64,000 nt of DNA from Marinobacter sp. F4216 (GTDB lineage: Bacteria > Pseudomonadota > Gammaproteobacteria > Pseudomonadales > Oleiphilaceae). Shown piece by piece: positions 19,006 to 27,711 of the stretch. Positions within the stretch are counted from its first letter, which is position 1; every line of letters begins with the position of its first letter. Below the pieces are notes generated by a model. That model was given only the letters and a program-made list of their open reading frames with translations, ran no database searches and was not told where the DNA came from. The DNA lies in contig NZ_JAIOUO010000007.1 in the NCBI RefSeq assembly GCF_019931195.1, positions 186,001-250,000 of the forward strand, read 5' to 3'. The translations under genes and the position numbers were made by a program.

Positions 19006-20211
19006 TCAGGGGCGTTCACTGGGGGTAGGGGTTTCCGCCAAACGTTTGGCTTCACTGGCAATGACCAGTTCTTCATTGGTGGGGATCACCATCACCGGAA
19101 AGCGCGATTCGGGAGAGCTGATGATACCGTCGCTGAATCCACCGTGCGCGGAATTGAGATCCGCTTCCAGTTCGAAGCCAAGCAGTCCAAGGTGATTACA
19201 GGTTTGCTCCCGGATACGGCTGCTGTTTTCACCAATGCCACCGGTGAATACCAGAGCATCGATCCGGTTCAGTGAGGCCATCATGGCACCAATGTACCTG
19301 GCCAGTCGGAAACAAAATACATCGATGGCTAATCGGGAGGGCTCGTGGCCATGATCTGCCAGATCGCACAGGGTGCGCATGTCATTGGTTTGTCCGGACA
19401 GGCCAAGCAAACCACTTTGCTGGTTCAGTACGTCGTTAAGTGCCGCTGCGGTGATGCCTTTGCCATCGAGGTAGTCAAACAGCCCCGGATCTACATCTCC
19501 ACTGCGGGTGCCCATCACCAAACCTTCCAGAGGGGTCAGCCCCATGCTGGTGTCAACGCTCAGGCCATCGCGGATGGCGGTTATGCTGCAGCCGTTTCCA
19601 AGATGGGCAGAAATCAGAGACGTCGTGGCGGGGGTCCGGTCCAGTCGTCGGGCGGTTTCCCGGGACATAAAATAATGGCTGGTCCCATGAAAGCCGTATC
19701 GACGCACAGCCCAATCCCGGTAGTAGCTCTCTGGAACAGCGTACATGTAGGCTTTGGGTGGTAGCGTCTGGTGAAAGGCAGTGTCGAATACCGCAACCTG
19801 CGGAACCCGTGGGTAGAGCTTGCGCATGGCCTCAATACCTGCAAGGTTCACCGGGTTGTGCAATGGTGCAAGTCCCGAACACGCCTGGATACCTTCGATG
19901 ACATCGTCGTCGATCAGCACGGCTTCCCGGAACGTCTCGCCCCCATGTACTACCCGATGCCCGATGGCGGACGGTGCCGAATCAAGCAGACCCAGTTCCT
20001 CGAATGCGGACAACACAACTTTGAGGGCTTGCTCGTAACGAGCTTCGGGCTCAATCGGCAGGGGGGCATCGATTCCCTCAATACGGGCGAAGGCATCCGC
20101 AGTGTTGAGTCGCTCAACCAGGGCGGAGGAAATCTTCTGTTCCTGATGGTCAAAGAGTGCGAGCTTGATGGACGAACTGCCGCAGTTAACGACGAGCGTA
20201 TTAGCTTGCAT
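19006..20211 (-). CDS. ackA: AckA, acetate kinase
   Basis: Makes acetate and ATP from acetyl phosphate and ADP, or the reverse. ASKHA-fold motifs are complete: LVVNCGSSSIKLALFD at the N-terminus, HRVVHGGETF, FDTAFHQTLP, YGFHGTSHYFMS, HLGNGCSI and DTSMGLTPLEGLVMGTRSGDVDPG. The 401-residue length is usual. It lies between a c-di-GMP enzyme (20 bases upstream) and pta (17 bases downstream), all on the minus strand, consistent with one transcript. Confidence 0.96.
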   Translation of the reverse strand: MQANTLVVNCGSSSIKLALFDHQEQKISSALVERLNTADAFARIEGIDAPLPIEPEARYEQALKVVLSAFEELGLLDSAPSAIGHRVVHGGETFREAVLIDDDVIEGIQACSGLAPLHNPVNLAGIEAMRKLYPRVPQVAVFDTAFHQTLPPKAYMYAVPESYYRDWAVRRYGFHGTSHYFMSRETARRLDRTPATTSLISAHLGNGCSITAIRDGLSVDTSMGLTPLEGLVMGTRSGDVDPGLFDYLDGKGITAAALNDVLNQQSGLLGLSGQTNDMRTLCDLADHGHEPSRLAIDVFCFRLARYIGAMMASLNRIDALVFTGGIGENSSRIREQTCNHLGLLGFELEADLNSAHGGFSDGIISSPESRFPVMVIPTNEELVIASEAKRLAETPTPSERP

Positions 20212-20231
20212 AGGCTTGTGGTTCCTGATGG

Positions 20232-22646
20232 TCAGGCCTGAACGCGCTCATTGGTTCTGAGCCATTCTTCGAAGTCCTGATTGGGCAAAGGATGACTGTA
20301 GAAAAAGCCTTGGGAGAAATCGCACCCTTCCTGCCTGAGGAAATGGGTCTGTGCTTCCTCCTCAACGCCTTCAGCGATCACCCGAAGGCCGAGGCTGTGA
20401 GCCATATTGATAATGGCTTTAACGAGGGAGGCATCTTCAGGCTCCTTCATGACATCCTGCACGAAGGACTTATCGATTTTCAGGGTATCGAAAGGATAGC
20501 TCTTTAGGTAGCTCAAGGCTGAATAGCCGGTGCCAAAATCATCCACTGACAGCCGCACGCCCGCACGGTCGAGCTCCCTTAGGATCTCTGCGGTTTCGAT
20601 GGAGTTGTCCAGAAGAAGCCGTTCGGTGATTTCCAGTTCCAGCAGTTCCGGAGCCAGTCCGCACTCGGCAAGAATTCGCATCACCACTTCCGGGAAACTT
20701 GGATCACGGAACTGCCTGGGCGACACGTTCACGGAAATGGCAATGTCCTGGCCGCTAATTTGTTTCCACCGCACGGCGGCACGGCAGGCGTTTTCCAGCA
20801 CCCATTCGCCGATTGGAATGATCAGCCCCGTTTCTTCCGCAAGTGGGATGAACCTGTCAGGCATTACCATGCCCATGGCCGGATTTCGCCAACGCAACAA
20901 GGCTTCGACAGCACACAGGTGACCGGATTTGGTGTGAACAATGGGTTGGAAATTCAGCTCCAGTTCCCGGAGCTCCAGTGCCCGACGCAACCGCGATTCC
21001 ATTTGCAGTCGATCCTGGGAGACCTCGGTCATTTCAGGCGTGAAGTGGGCAAAGGCACTCTTACCTTTGTGCTTGGCCTGGTACATCGCGGCGTCGGCAT
21101 GCTGGAGGAGGGTGCCACAATTCTTTGAATCGTCTGGGAAGGTCGCGATGCCGATGCTGGTCGTGACGAACACTTCCTGCCCGTTGAGCACATAGGGCGG
21201 TGTAAAGGTTTGCAGAATGCGTTCAGCGACCTGATCGGCGGACTCTTTTTCGGGGAGTCCGGGCAGGATTACCAGGAACTCATCCCCGCCCAGACGGGCA
21301 ACGGTACTGGTTCCCCGAAGGCAGCTCGATATGCGACGAGCGGCTTCCACCAGCAAGCTGTCCCCGGCATCGTGGCCGAGGGTGTCGTTAATATGCTTGA
21401 AATTATCGAGGTCGAGGAACATTACCCCGACCATAGAACGTTCGCGCTGAGCCTGCGCCAGGGCCAGTTTCAGGCGATCGAGTGCCAGCATGCGGTTGGG
21501 CAGGCCGGTCAGTACATCGTAGTTTGCCTGGCGTAAAAGTTGCTGTTCGTACCGTTTCCGGATGCTGATGTCCTCGCCAAGGATGAGGAAGCCGCTGGTG
21601 TTACCCTCGTTATCCTTGATGGGGGTGACAATGAGCTGCTCCCAGAAGCGCTCGCCATTCTTCCGCGTGCTATTTACTTCGCCCTGCCAGACACCCACTC
21701 GTTGCACCTGAAGCCGGATGGACTGCCACAGTTGCTGGTTTTCACGGCTGTTGAACGCACTTGGATCAAGAGAGCCCGGGTGCCTGCCCCGGATTGACTC
21801 GGGTTTGTAGCCGGTTAGCTGCATGAATTTGTGGTTGGCGAATTCGATCCGCCACTGACGATCACAAATAAGCACGGAAGATGGGCTCTGCTCGATGACC
21901 TTTGAAAATTTGCGGATCTCCGCGGCATCCCGTTCCTGTCGCTTAACGTCTTCATGCAAGCGCTCGCGCATTTGGTTGATCGCATCGGTAACCTGGCCGA
22001 GTTCATCCATACGATTGGTCGGCGTATCGGCCCGTTGAAGCTGCAAGGGCTCCGAGGCGGTACTGAGAGAGAGTTTCCGGGCGTAATCGGCCATGTCGGA
22101 CAGGTGGCGTGTAACAAAGTGCCGGAATATCCAGATGATCAGAATGGATACGAAAAAGGTCTTCAGAAACTGAGTTGCCAGGATAACACCCACCTTGCGC
22201 TTCAGTTCCAGGTGGAGTCGGGTGAGGTCGGCGGTAACCGTCAGTTCTCCGAGCTTGATGGACTGATCGCCTTCGTGAGTGAGTTTAAAACTATGGGAAC
22301 GGGTTTTGGCGTTCCGGGGCATGTCGCCCAGCACCAGTTCGGAATCTGGCTGGCGAAGTCGCAGGTGAACGATGTCTGGCAGGCTCAGGATACCCTCCAT
22401 CTGGGTTCGCAGTAGTGCGCTGTCGAGGGACCAGAGACTTTTGGAAAGGCTGGATGCGTAACCGGATTCAACGACCTCCAGGTGACGTTCAATCTGGTTC
22501 AGGTCCTCACGATAGTCGGAATAAATCTGGATCGCAGAGGCGATCAGCGAGAACGCGGAACTGAAAAGCAGAATCCAGGCAAGGAGTCTGAACGAAAGCG
22601 GGGAGGCCTGGCGGAAACGTTGGAATCGGTTCGACAGTGTTGGCAT
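20232..22646 (-). CDS. Membrane PAS-GGDEF-EAL protein, c-di-GMP synthesis/hydrolysis
   Basis: An 804-residue sensor-type protein. Two membrane helices (about residues 18-40 and 155-180) flank a periplasmic region of about 115 residues; a HAMP-like segment, a PAS domain (about 250-370), GGDEF (about 380-540) and EAL (about 560-800) follow. The GGDEF site reads ARLGGDEFLVIL. The RxxD inhibitory site five residues upstream is RGTS, so product inhibition is probably missing. The EAL domain keeps EALLRW, NVSPRQF, EITE, DDFGTGYSALSYLKS and KIDKSFV, so both activities may be intact. It probably leads an operon with ackA and pta. The ligand of the periplasmic region is unknown. Confidence 0.9.
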   Translation of the reverse strand: MPTLSNRFQRFRQASPLSFRLLAWILLFSSAFSLIASAIQIYSDYREDLNQIERHLEVVESGYASSLSKSLWSLDSALLRTQMEGILSLPDIVHLRLRQPDSELVLGDMPRNAKTRSHSFKLTHEGDQSIKLGELTVTADLTRLHLELKRKVGVILATQFLKTFFVSILIIWIFRHFVTRHLSDMADYARKLSLSTASEPLQLQRADTPTNRMDELGQVTDAINQMRERLHEDVKRQERDAAEIRKFSKVIEQSPSSVLICDRQWRIEFANHKFMQLTGYKPESIRGRHPGSLDPSAFNSRENQQLWQSIRLQVQRVGVWQGEVNSTRKNGERFWEQLIVTPIKDNEGNTSGFLILGEDISIRKRYEQQLLRQANYDVLTGLPNRMLALDRLKLALAQAQRERSMVGVMFLDLDNFKHINDTLGHDAGDSLLVEAARRISSCLRGTSTVARLGGDEFLVILPGLPEKESADQVAERILQTFTPPYVLNGQEVFVTTSIGIATFPDDSKNCGTLLQHADAAMYQAKHKGKSAFAHFTPEMTEVSQDRLQMESRLRRALELRELELNFQPIVHTKSGHLCAVEALLRWRNPAMGMVMPDRFIPLAEETGLIIPIGEWVLENACRAAVRWKQISGQDIAISVNVSPRQFRDPSFPEVVMRILAECGLAPELLELEITERLLLDNSIETAEILRELDRAGVRLSVDDFGTGYSALSYLKSYPFDTLKIDKSFVQDVMKEPEDASLVKAIINMAHSLGLRVIAEGVEEEAQTHFLRQEGCDFSQGFFYSHPLPNQDFEEWLRTNERVQA

Positions 22647-22705
22647 ACCTGTAACTGCTTTATTAGGTCCGGTCAGTGTCGGGAGTAGGTATTATCCGAT
22701 AACCG

Positions 22706-22714
22706 AATATAACA
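22706..22714 (-). promoter_or_regulatory. Possible extended -10 promoter of the GGDEF/EAL-ackA-pta unit
   Basis: The minus strand reads TGTTATATT 60 bases before the GGDEF/EAL start, fitting an extended -10. No clear -35 is seen. Confidence 0.3.
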
Positions 22715-22808
22715 GCAGTGCTTTACCAGTGTCCTGCAAATATCCGAAATCTGGGGAAAAGTGTGCCGAGGTTCAGAGTTTTTGTATAACGGGCAGGGCG
22801 TTCGTTGT

Positions 22809-22850
22809 TTGACGTGGGTCAATACGGGCATTCGAGGGCAGGCTTAGTCT
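22809..22850 (+). promoter_or_regulatory. FNR/ANR-type box and class II promoter
   Basis: TTGAC-N4-GTCAA at 22809-22822 is a perfect dyad of the FNR/ANR type (TTGAY-N4-RTCAA). A -10 candidate TAGTCT at 22845-22850 would put the transcription start near 22857, with the dyad centred close to -41.5, the class II activation position. It precedes the small membrane protein at 22887 and suggests induction at low oxygen. Confidence 0.65.
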
Positions 22851-22886
22851 GAACGCATCAGATTTCGATACTTTCGGAGGTGCTTT

Positions 22887-23039
22887 ATGTATATGGATGC
22901 GGTCGTTATCGCGGGATTGGTGGTTGTGCTGTTGGTGGTTGGATTTTTTGGTGGCGTTGCGCTGTTCGTGGCCAAGGACCAGAGAGAGCACGGTCCAGAA
23001 ACCCGGACAAAATCAGATCACGCAGGGCAGAGGCTTTAA
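22887..23039 (+). CDS. Small single-helix membrane protein, CcoM-like
   Basis: A 50-residue protein starting MYMDAVVIAGLVVVLLVVGF, with one membrane helix (about residues 5-28) and a polar cytoplasmic tail (KDQREHGPETRTKSDHAG). A strong ribosome site, GGAGG, lies seven bases before the ATG. The pattern M-x-x-D-x-V-V-x-A-G followed by a helix and KD resembles my memory of CcoM, the small subunit of cbb3 oxidase described in Pseudomonas stutzeri, which is also encoded away from ccoNOQP. The FNR/ANR-type box upstream fits. A different small membrane protein cannot be ruled out without a search. Confidence 0.6.
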   Translation: MYMDAVVIAGLVVVLLVVGFFGGVALFVAKDQREHGPETRTKSDHAGQRL

Positions 23040-23097
23040 GCAGCTTGCGAGACGAGTATTCGAAGAAAGAATTCCAGGGAAGGAACAAGAAAGAAAA

Positions 23098-23173
23098 TGG
23101 CGTCCCCTAGGGGGTTCGAACCCCTGTTGCCGCCGTGAAAGGGCGGAGTCCTAGGCCACTAGACGAAGGGGAC
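23098..23173 (-). tRNA. tRNA-Glu (anticodon TTC)
   Basis: A 76-base cloverleaf on the minus strand. The anticodon stem-loop reads CCGCC-CTTTCAC-GGCGG, giving TTC. The acceptor stem GTCCCCT pairs with AGGGGAC, the T-arm is AGGGG-TTCGAAC-CCCCT in outline, the discriminator is G, and CCA is encoded at 23098-23100. Confidence 0.97.
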
Positions 23174-23211
23174 GCAACGTTTTCAAACCTTGCCTCGTCG
23201 AGGTGGCGCGT

Positions 23212-23240
23212 ATATTAGGGAAGCGCCTCGGGCCTGTCAA
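23212..23240 (-). promoter_or_regulatory. Promoter of tRNA-Glu
   Basis: On the minus strand TTGACA (23240-23235), a 17-base spacer and TAATAT (23217-23212) form a near-consensus sigma70 promoter about 39 bases before the tRNA. The following discriminator (ACGCGCC) is GC-rich, as expected for a stringently controlled stable-RNA promoter. Confidence 0.85.
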
Positions 23241-23255
23241 CGCCTTTTTTAAAAA

Positions 23256-23827
23256 TTATCCCGAATTTTTCAGACAGCGCTTTAGTTCGGACGCAAGTGC
23301 GTCAAACAGCACTCCTGCACCCTGACTTTCGAAGGTGTCGAAAATTTTGGTAACGGCATCCTTATGCTCTGGTGAAAGCTGTGCGGCTACGTTTGCCGGA
23401 TTTGCCTGGAGGGTCGCAGCGAGCCCGACTTCATATCGCGATTTGTTTTCACCGGCACACTGATGGAAATGATGTTCGCGGCTGCCAGCGGCGGGGATGC
23501 CCCTGTATTCGTACATGCCTCTTGCGCACCGGGCATACTCGGAATGAACCGCAGAGTGGGCTTCCACAATGCCTTCCCGGTTGGCAAGCGCCAGTATCGC
23601 CTCAAGCCGCTGGGCGCCCGGGTCGCTCAGATCCAGAAGCGAGGTACTGAGTGTTTCGAGATCGAGGCCGCGGTCTGCTAATTGCAATACGGTGAGATAC
23701 TCGCTGGTAACCAGGCTGCAGGATTCGTAGCTCTGTGACGCAAAAGCTTCCCCGGCCAAACTTGGCTGGGTCACGAGAAGTGGCGCCAGGATGAAAGTCA
23801 CAAAGGACGTCGGCGCGACGTCACCAT
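23256..23827 (-). CDS. Secreted four-cysteine protein, apparent frameshift in the signal peptide
   Basis: Family not recognised. The continuous frame begins at GTG 23801 (181 residues) with TFILAPLLVTQPSLAGEA, a hydrophobic stretch and cleavage site lacking the usual positive start. An ATG at 23827, one base after the preceding gene's stop and behind AAGGAG, opens a frame reading MVTSRRRPL that stops at TGA. One extra T in the TTT run near 23802-23804 would join the two into a normal signal peptide (MVTSRRRPFVTFILAPLL). The mature part is helical with four cysteines (YESCS, YARCARG, HQCAGEN, KRCLK). A sequencing error, a true inactivation or a real GTG start are all possible. Confidence 0.65.
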
Positions 23828-23828
23828 C

Positions 23829-24740
23829 CTAGCTCTCCTTCCTCAGGCAGTCTGCTAACGCGGCCCCCAGTTCTGGGAACTGGAATGAGAACCCCTCCTT
23901 AAGCAATCTCTCTGGTAAAGCCTTCTGGCCTGTCAACAGAAGCCTAGACATTTCACCAAGGCCGAGTTTCAGCGCCACGGCGGGCGCAGGAATCACGGTC
24001 GGCCTGTTAAGGGCATCGCCGAGGGTCCGGGTAAATTCTTCGTTAGTGACCGGATTAGGACTCACGACGTTATAGGGGCCGCTGGCATCGGGGTTATCCA
24101 GCATCCAGACTAAGGCAGCCACCACATCGGCCCGGTGAATCCATGGCATGTACTGCTGCCCGTGACCCAGTTTCCCGCCCAGGCCGAGTTTGAACGGCAG
24201 GACCATGCGTTGCAGAAAACCGCCACCGGGTCCGGCGACTATACCTGTGCGCGACAAACAAACCCTGACCCCTTGTTCGGAAAGCTGAAGAGCGGCATTT
24301 TCCCAATCCCGGCAGAGTTGGTGGGTAAATTCATCCCGGGGTGGTGTGTCTTCGGTTACGGCCTGGTCATCCTGATTACCGTAAAAGCCCACCGCAGAGC
24401 CGGAAACCATGACGGCCGGCGGTGTTTCCCAGCTGCGGGCAACGTCCACCAGTGTTTCGGTCAGGCCGATTCGGCTGTCGCGGAGTGCCTTCTTCCGGGC
24501 ATCGCTCCATCGTTTGTCGGCGATGCCTTCGCCGGCCAGATTGATGATCGCGTTGAAACCGCGGTGGTTCCTCAGTTGGTTCAGGTCCCGGGTGGTTTCT
24601 ACCGGACCGCACAGGGACATAACGCTTTTGGCTGGCTGGCGGCTCAGTACGGTTAGCTCATACCCCTGCTCGAGAAGCGTAGGGCAGAGCCGTTGGCCAA
24701 TGAAGCCTGTGCCACCTGTGAGAAGTATTCGCTGAGACAT
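23829..24740 (-). CDS. TIGR01777-family NAD(P)-binding epimerase (YfcH-like)
   Basis: Extended short-chain dehydrogenase fold with the nucleotide-binding GGTGFIGQRL at residues 8-17. The family motifs NLAGEGIADKRW, SGSAVGFYG and RTGIVAGPGGGFLQRM are visible, and a C-terminal DUF1731-like segment (RLLLTGQKALPERLLKEGFSFQFPE, split across residues 270-295) is present. The substrate of this family is unknown; relatives were once labelled as cell-division inhibitors without good support. At 303 residues the length is typical. The last codons carry the ribosome site for the next gene. Confidence 0.88.
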   Translation of the reverse strand: MSQRILLTGGTGFIGQRLCPTLLEQGYELTVLSRQPAKSVMSLCGPVETTRDLNQLRNHRGFNAIINLAGEGIADKRWSDARKKALRDSRIGLTETLVDVARSWETPPAVMVSGSAVGFYGNQDDQAVTEDTPPRDEFTHQLCRDWENAALQLSEQGVRVCLSRTGIVAGPGGGFLQRMVLPFKLGLGGKLGHGQQYMPWIHRADVVAALVWMLDNPDASGPYNVVSPNPVTNEEFTRTLGDALNRPTVIPAPAVALKLGLGEMSRLLLTGQKALPERLLKEGFSFQFPELGAALADCLRKES

Positions 24741-24793
24741 CGGGTTTTCCTCCGATTGACGTTCCTTGTGGGAGGTTGGCTTAAAGTCGCGCT

Positions 24794-25165
24794 TTAACCG
24801 GTATCCGTACCTAAATGGCTGACAACGGCATCTCGGATCGCATTGCCAATCTCGGGGCTCTCGCCGATTGGAGGTGCTAGTTGGATTTCTACATTATGTG
24901 TGGATTCCAGGCCTCTGACCATGGCTGGAACGTCCTTCCTCAGGTGTCTGCCGGCGGCCAGGAAGAGAGGCACAATGGTGAAGGAAGTGAATCCCGCGGA
25001 GGCTTCCTCTGCTATCACGTCATCGAGGGACGGGCTGGCCAGTTCCATATAGGCGATTTTCGAACCGCTGACGGCATCCAGTGTTGGCTGTGCGAGCTTT
25101 TCAAAGGTCTGGCACCAGTGCTTGTCACTGCTGCCGTGTGCCAACAGAATAATGCGGTTGCTCAT
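24794..25165 (-). CDS. CbiX/SirB-type sirohydrochlorin chelatase-like protein
   Basis: A 123-residue single-domain chelatase of the short CbiX type. Putative metal-binding histidines are His10 in ILLAHGSSD and His74 in FLAAGRHLRKDVP. Short members insert cobalt, iron or nickel into sirohydrochlorin or related tetrapyrroles. No cobalamin or siroheme genes lie nearby, so the metal cannot be told from context. It is convergent with nothing and sits 53 bases from the epimerase on the same strand. Confidence 0.85.
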   Translation of the reverse strand: MSNRIILLAHGSSDKHWCQTFEKLAQPTLDAVSGSKIAYMELASPSLDDVIAEEASAGFTSFTIVPLFLAAGRHLRKDVPAMVRGLESTHNVEIQLAPPIGESPEIGNAIRDAVVSHLGTDTG

Positions 25166-25265
25166 TGCTCCTCCAGGTTAATCAACTTCGATCGGCGTGT
25201 CGTAACAGCCAGTGCGCGCTCAGTTCCCGAAATCACTGGCTTCTAAGATAGCAGGGTGTGTGTAA

Positions 25266-25868
25266 ATGTTCGATTGGAAAGAGATTCTGGATTTCTGGTT
25301 TGGTGAACTTGATGACCATGGCTTGCCGGACCACTTTCACCGAAGCAGGTGGTTTCATGCCGACCGAAAGTTTGACCAGGAGCTCCGCCGCCGGTTCATG
25401 TCCATGATTGTGCTTGCCTCCGAGGGCGGCCTCTCGCACTGGCGCGTCGAAGCAGGGGGCAGGCTGGCAGAAATTCTCCTGCTGGATCAGTTTTCCCGGA
25501 ATGTTTTTCGTGGCTCTGCGTTGGCTTTCGAACAGGACTCCCTGGCCAGGAAACTCTGTCACCAGGCCATGCGCGCAGGGCATGATATGGAATTGCCGCC
25601 GGTACAGAGGGCATTCCTTTATATGCCGTTGAAACACTCTGAACGTATCGACGATCAGAGCGAGTCGGTGGACTGTTATGAACAACTGTTTGCATCAACT
25701 CAGGGTGTACTGAAAGAGTTGATGGCCAGCTTCGCCCAATCGGCGCGTGATCACCGGGATATCGTTGACCGTTTTGGTCGGTTCCCCCATCGGAATGCTG
25801 CTTTGGGGCGCGTCTCCCGACCAGAGGAGAATGAGTACCTGAAAAAGGCCCGTCGTTTCGGGCAGTAA
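25266..25868 (+). CDS. DUF924 family protein
   Basis: A 200-residue all-helical protein of a conserved bacterial family with TPR-like fold and no established function. Family signatures seen are ILDFWFGELDD at the start, WFHADRKFDQELRRRF, LLLDQFSRNVFRGSALAF and YMPLKHSE. No signal peptide. It is divergent from cbiX, with a TetR regulator 103 bases downstream on the same strand. Confidence 0.85.
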   Translation: MFDWKEILDFWFGELDDHGLPDHFHRSRWFHADRKFDQELRRRFMSMIVLASEGGLSHWRVEAGGRLAEILLLDQFSRNVFRGSALAFEQDSLARKLCHQAMRAGHDMELPPVQRAFLYMPLKHSERIDDQSESVDCYEQLFASTQGVLKELMASFAQSARDHRDIVDRFGRFPHRNAALGRVSRPEENEYLKKARRFGQ

Positions 25869-25971
25869 GACTAAAGGAGTACCCACTTTTTGACGAGTTC
25901 ATCAATGTTTGACGGTCTCCGGTTATTCATACTGGCCTTCAGTTTTCCGTTACCAAGGATGGAGCGCCAGC

Positions 25972-26700
25972 ATGGGACAAATGGAGCCGACGACAGGAAC
26001 CAAGGTCAAACCACAGGCAGAGCTGGTTGATGCCTTTCCCGCCTATCAGGGGCGAAAAGTGGCGAGAGCAAAAAGCGCTGCCCGCCGAAAGGCTATTCTT
26101 GAGGCTGCTCTGCGAATTGCTGCACGGGATGGGGTTCGGGGCATAAAGCATCGTTCTGTCGCTCAAGAGGCCGGCGTCCCCCTGGCTGCCACCACCTATT
26201 ATTTTCGTGATATCAACGAACTGATCAGCGATGCCTTTCTGCTGTTTGCCGAACGCGCCAGCCACGATATTCAGTCATTCTGTGACACACTTGGCCTGGT
26301 TCTGGACAATCAGCCGCCAGAAGACCTGGCGAGGAAGAGTCCGCGCCGTGGTCTTTTAGCTCGTCGACTGGGGACCATTGCCAATGCGTTTATTGAGAGT
26401 CATGTCAACGGGGGGCGGGACCGGATGTTGGTCGAGCAGGTTTTTTTGATTGAAGCCCTGCGAGAGCCCCATCTGGCGGAAATGGCCCGCCGTTATCGTC
26501 ATTCGTGGATTGCGGGTCTCAGGGGTGTTCTGGAGAGATTGGAATCGCCTCACCCCCATGAAGACGCAACCCTCGTGATCGATCTGGCGTTCGGTATGGG
26601 TTATGACCAGTTGCTCGGCTTGCCCGGGGGAGAGGCGGTTTCCCTCAAGCGGGGCGTTGACCGGATGGTCAATCTGATCCTCGGTGTCGGTTACGAGTAG
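25972..26700 (+). CDS. TetR-family transcriptional regulator
   Basis: A 242-residue regulator. The start at 25972 (MGQMEPTTG) has GGAG eight bases upstream; an earlier start at 25909 lacks one. The helix-turn-helix lies at about residues 35-80 (RKAILEAALRIAARDGVRGIK, cut at the hinge, then SVAQEAGVPLAATTYYF). The C-terminal ligand domain is unassigned. An extended N-terminus of about 30 polar residues precedes the DNA-binding domain. No obvious target operator or partner gene is adjacent. Confidence 0.9.
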   Translation: MGQMEPTTGTKVKPQAELVDAFPAYQGRKVARAKSAARRKAILEAALRIAARDGVRGIKHRSVAQEAGVPLAATTYYFRDINELISDAFLLFAERASHDIQSFCDTLGLVLDNQPPEDLARKSPRRGLLARRLGTIANAFIESHVNGGRDRMLVEQVFLIEALREPHLAEMARRYRHSWIAGLRGVLERLESPHPHEDATLVIDLAFGMGYDQLLGLPGGEAVSLKRGVDRMVNLILGVGYE

Positions 26701-26840
26701 CGCTGAAAACCTTTCCGCTTATTGTGTTTTGTATGAAAAGTGTACCTGAGGGTCCTGGCCTTCCATTCGATTGATAGAATCCGCGTCGAAAATTTGAGCT
26801 GGTACCACGCGTGCCGGCAGTAAACGACCGAGGATTCTGA

Positions 26841-27560
26841 ATGCTGGCTGGCAACGTTGTTCGTTCATTTCTTCTGGCTATAGTCGGTTCGCTTTTTCCT
26901 GTTGCTTCTTTTGGCACATCTCATGCCCCATCACTGCTTGAGCTTCTGTCCGATTCCGCCCCAGACCTGAACCCCATTGTATTAAGGCGTGCGGTAACCG
27001 CCACTCAATGCGCGATCCGCAACGGTCTTGCTGTTCCCGAGCGTTTGGCGGTGATCGATTTCTCCCGCCCCTCCAGTGAAGAGCGTTTGTGGATCTTTGA
27101 CCTGGCGGATGGCCGACTCCTGCTTCGTGACCTTGTGGCTCACGGCAAAAACTCGGGGCTGTTCGATTCCACCTCATTTTCCAACGTGGAAGGGAGTCAC
27201 CAGTCCAGCATTGGTCTCTTTCTGGGTAGCGAGTCGTACTACGGTAAGCATGGATACTCTCTGAGACTCGATGGGCTGGAGCAGGGTTTCAACCATCGTG
27301 CCCGGGAGAGGGCGATCGTTATTCACGGTGCGGATTATGTAAGTGACGCGTGGGTCGGTCAGTACGGGCGAGTCGGGCGAAGTCATGGCTGTCCGGCCGT
27401 TGACAGACAGGTTATCCAGCAGGTGGTCGATAACCTCAAAGGTGGGCAACTGGTGTTCAAATATTACCCGGATGAGCAGTGGATGGCGGAGTCATCGTTG
27501 CTGAATTGTTCGGGCAATGAGGTTGCCGAAGCAACCGTCGAGGACGGCAACTCGGGCTGA
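26841..27560 (+). CDS. Exported murein L,D-transpeptidase-like protein (YkuD_2 type)
   Basis: A 239-residue protein with a signal peptide (about residues 1-25, ending PVASFG) and the catalytic signature GRSHGCPAVD, with Cys184 as nucleophile and the preceding His. The upstream HGADYVSDAWVG and ARERAIVIH stretches belong to the same domain family (PF13645). Such proteins are expected in the periplasm and may cross-link or remodel peptidoglycan, though few of this subfamily have been tested. The C-terminal 30 residues are low in complexity and acidic. Confidence 0.85.
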   Translation: MLAGNVVRSFLLAIVGSLFPVASFGTSHAPSLLELLSDSAPDLNPIVLRRAVTATQCAIRNGLAVPERLAVIDFSRPSSEERLWIFDLADGRLLLRDLVAHGKNSGLFDSTSFSNVEGSHQSSIGLFLGSESYYGKHGYSLRLDGLEQGFNHRARERAIVIHGADYVSDAWVGQYGRVGRSHGCPAVDRQVIQQVVDNLKGGQLVFKYYPDEQWMAESSLLNCSGNEVAEATVEDGNSG

Positions 27561-27649
27561 GGTTGATTGGTGTTTGATCAGTTTGCTGGCTTTTTCATCA
27601 AGTGTTTGCGGCCCCTGGAAGAAAACGAAAAAAACTTTGAGAAAAGTGG

Positions 27650-27677
27650 TTGACGACCGGCCTGTGATCCGTAGAAT
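27650..27677 (+). promoter_or_regulatory. Promoter of tRNA-Gly
   Basis: TTGACG (27650-27655), a 16-base spacer and TAGAAT (27672-27677) precede the tRNA by 34 bases. The GC-rich start region (ACGCCTCCG) is typical of stable-RNA promoters. Confidence 0.8.
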
Positions 27678-27711
27678 ACGCCTCCGTTGTCGGCATCAAC
27701 CGACACGATTT

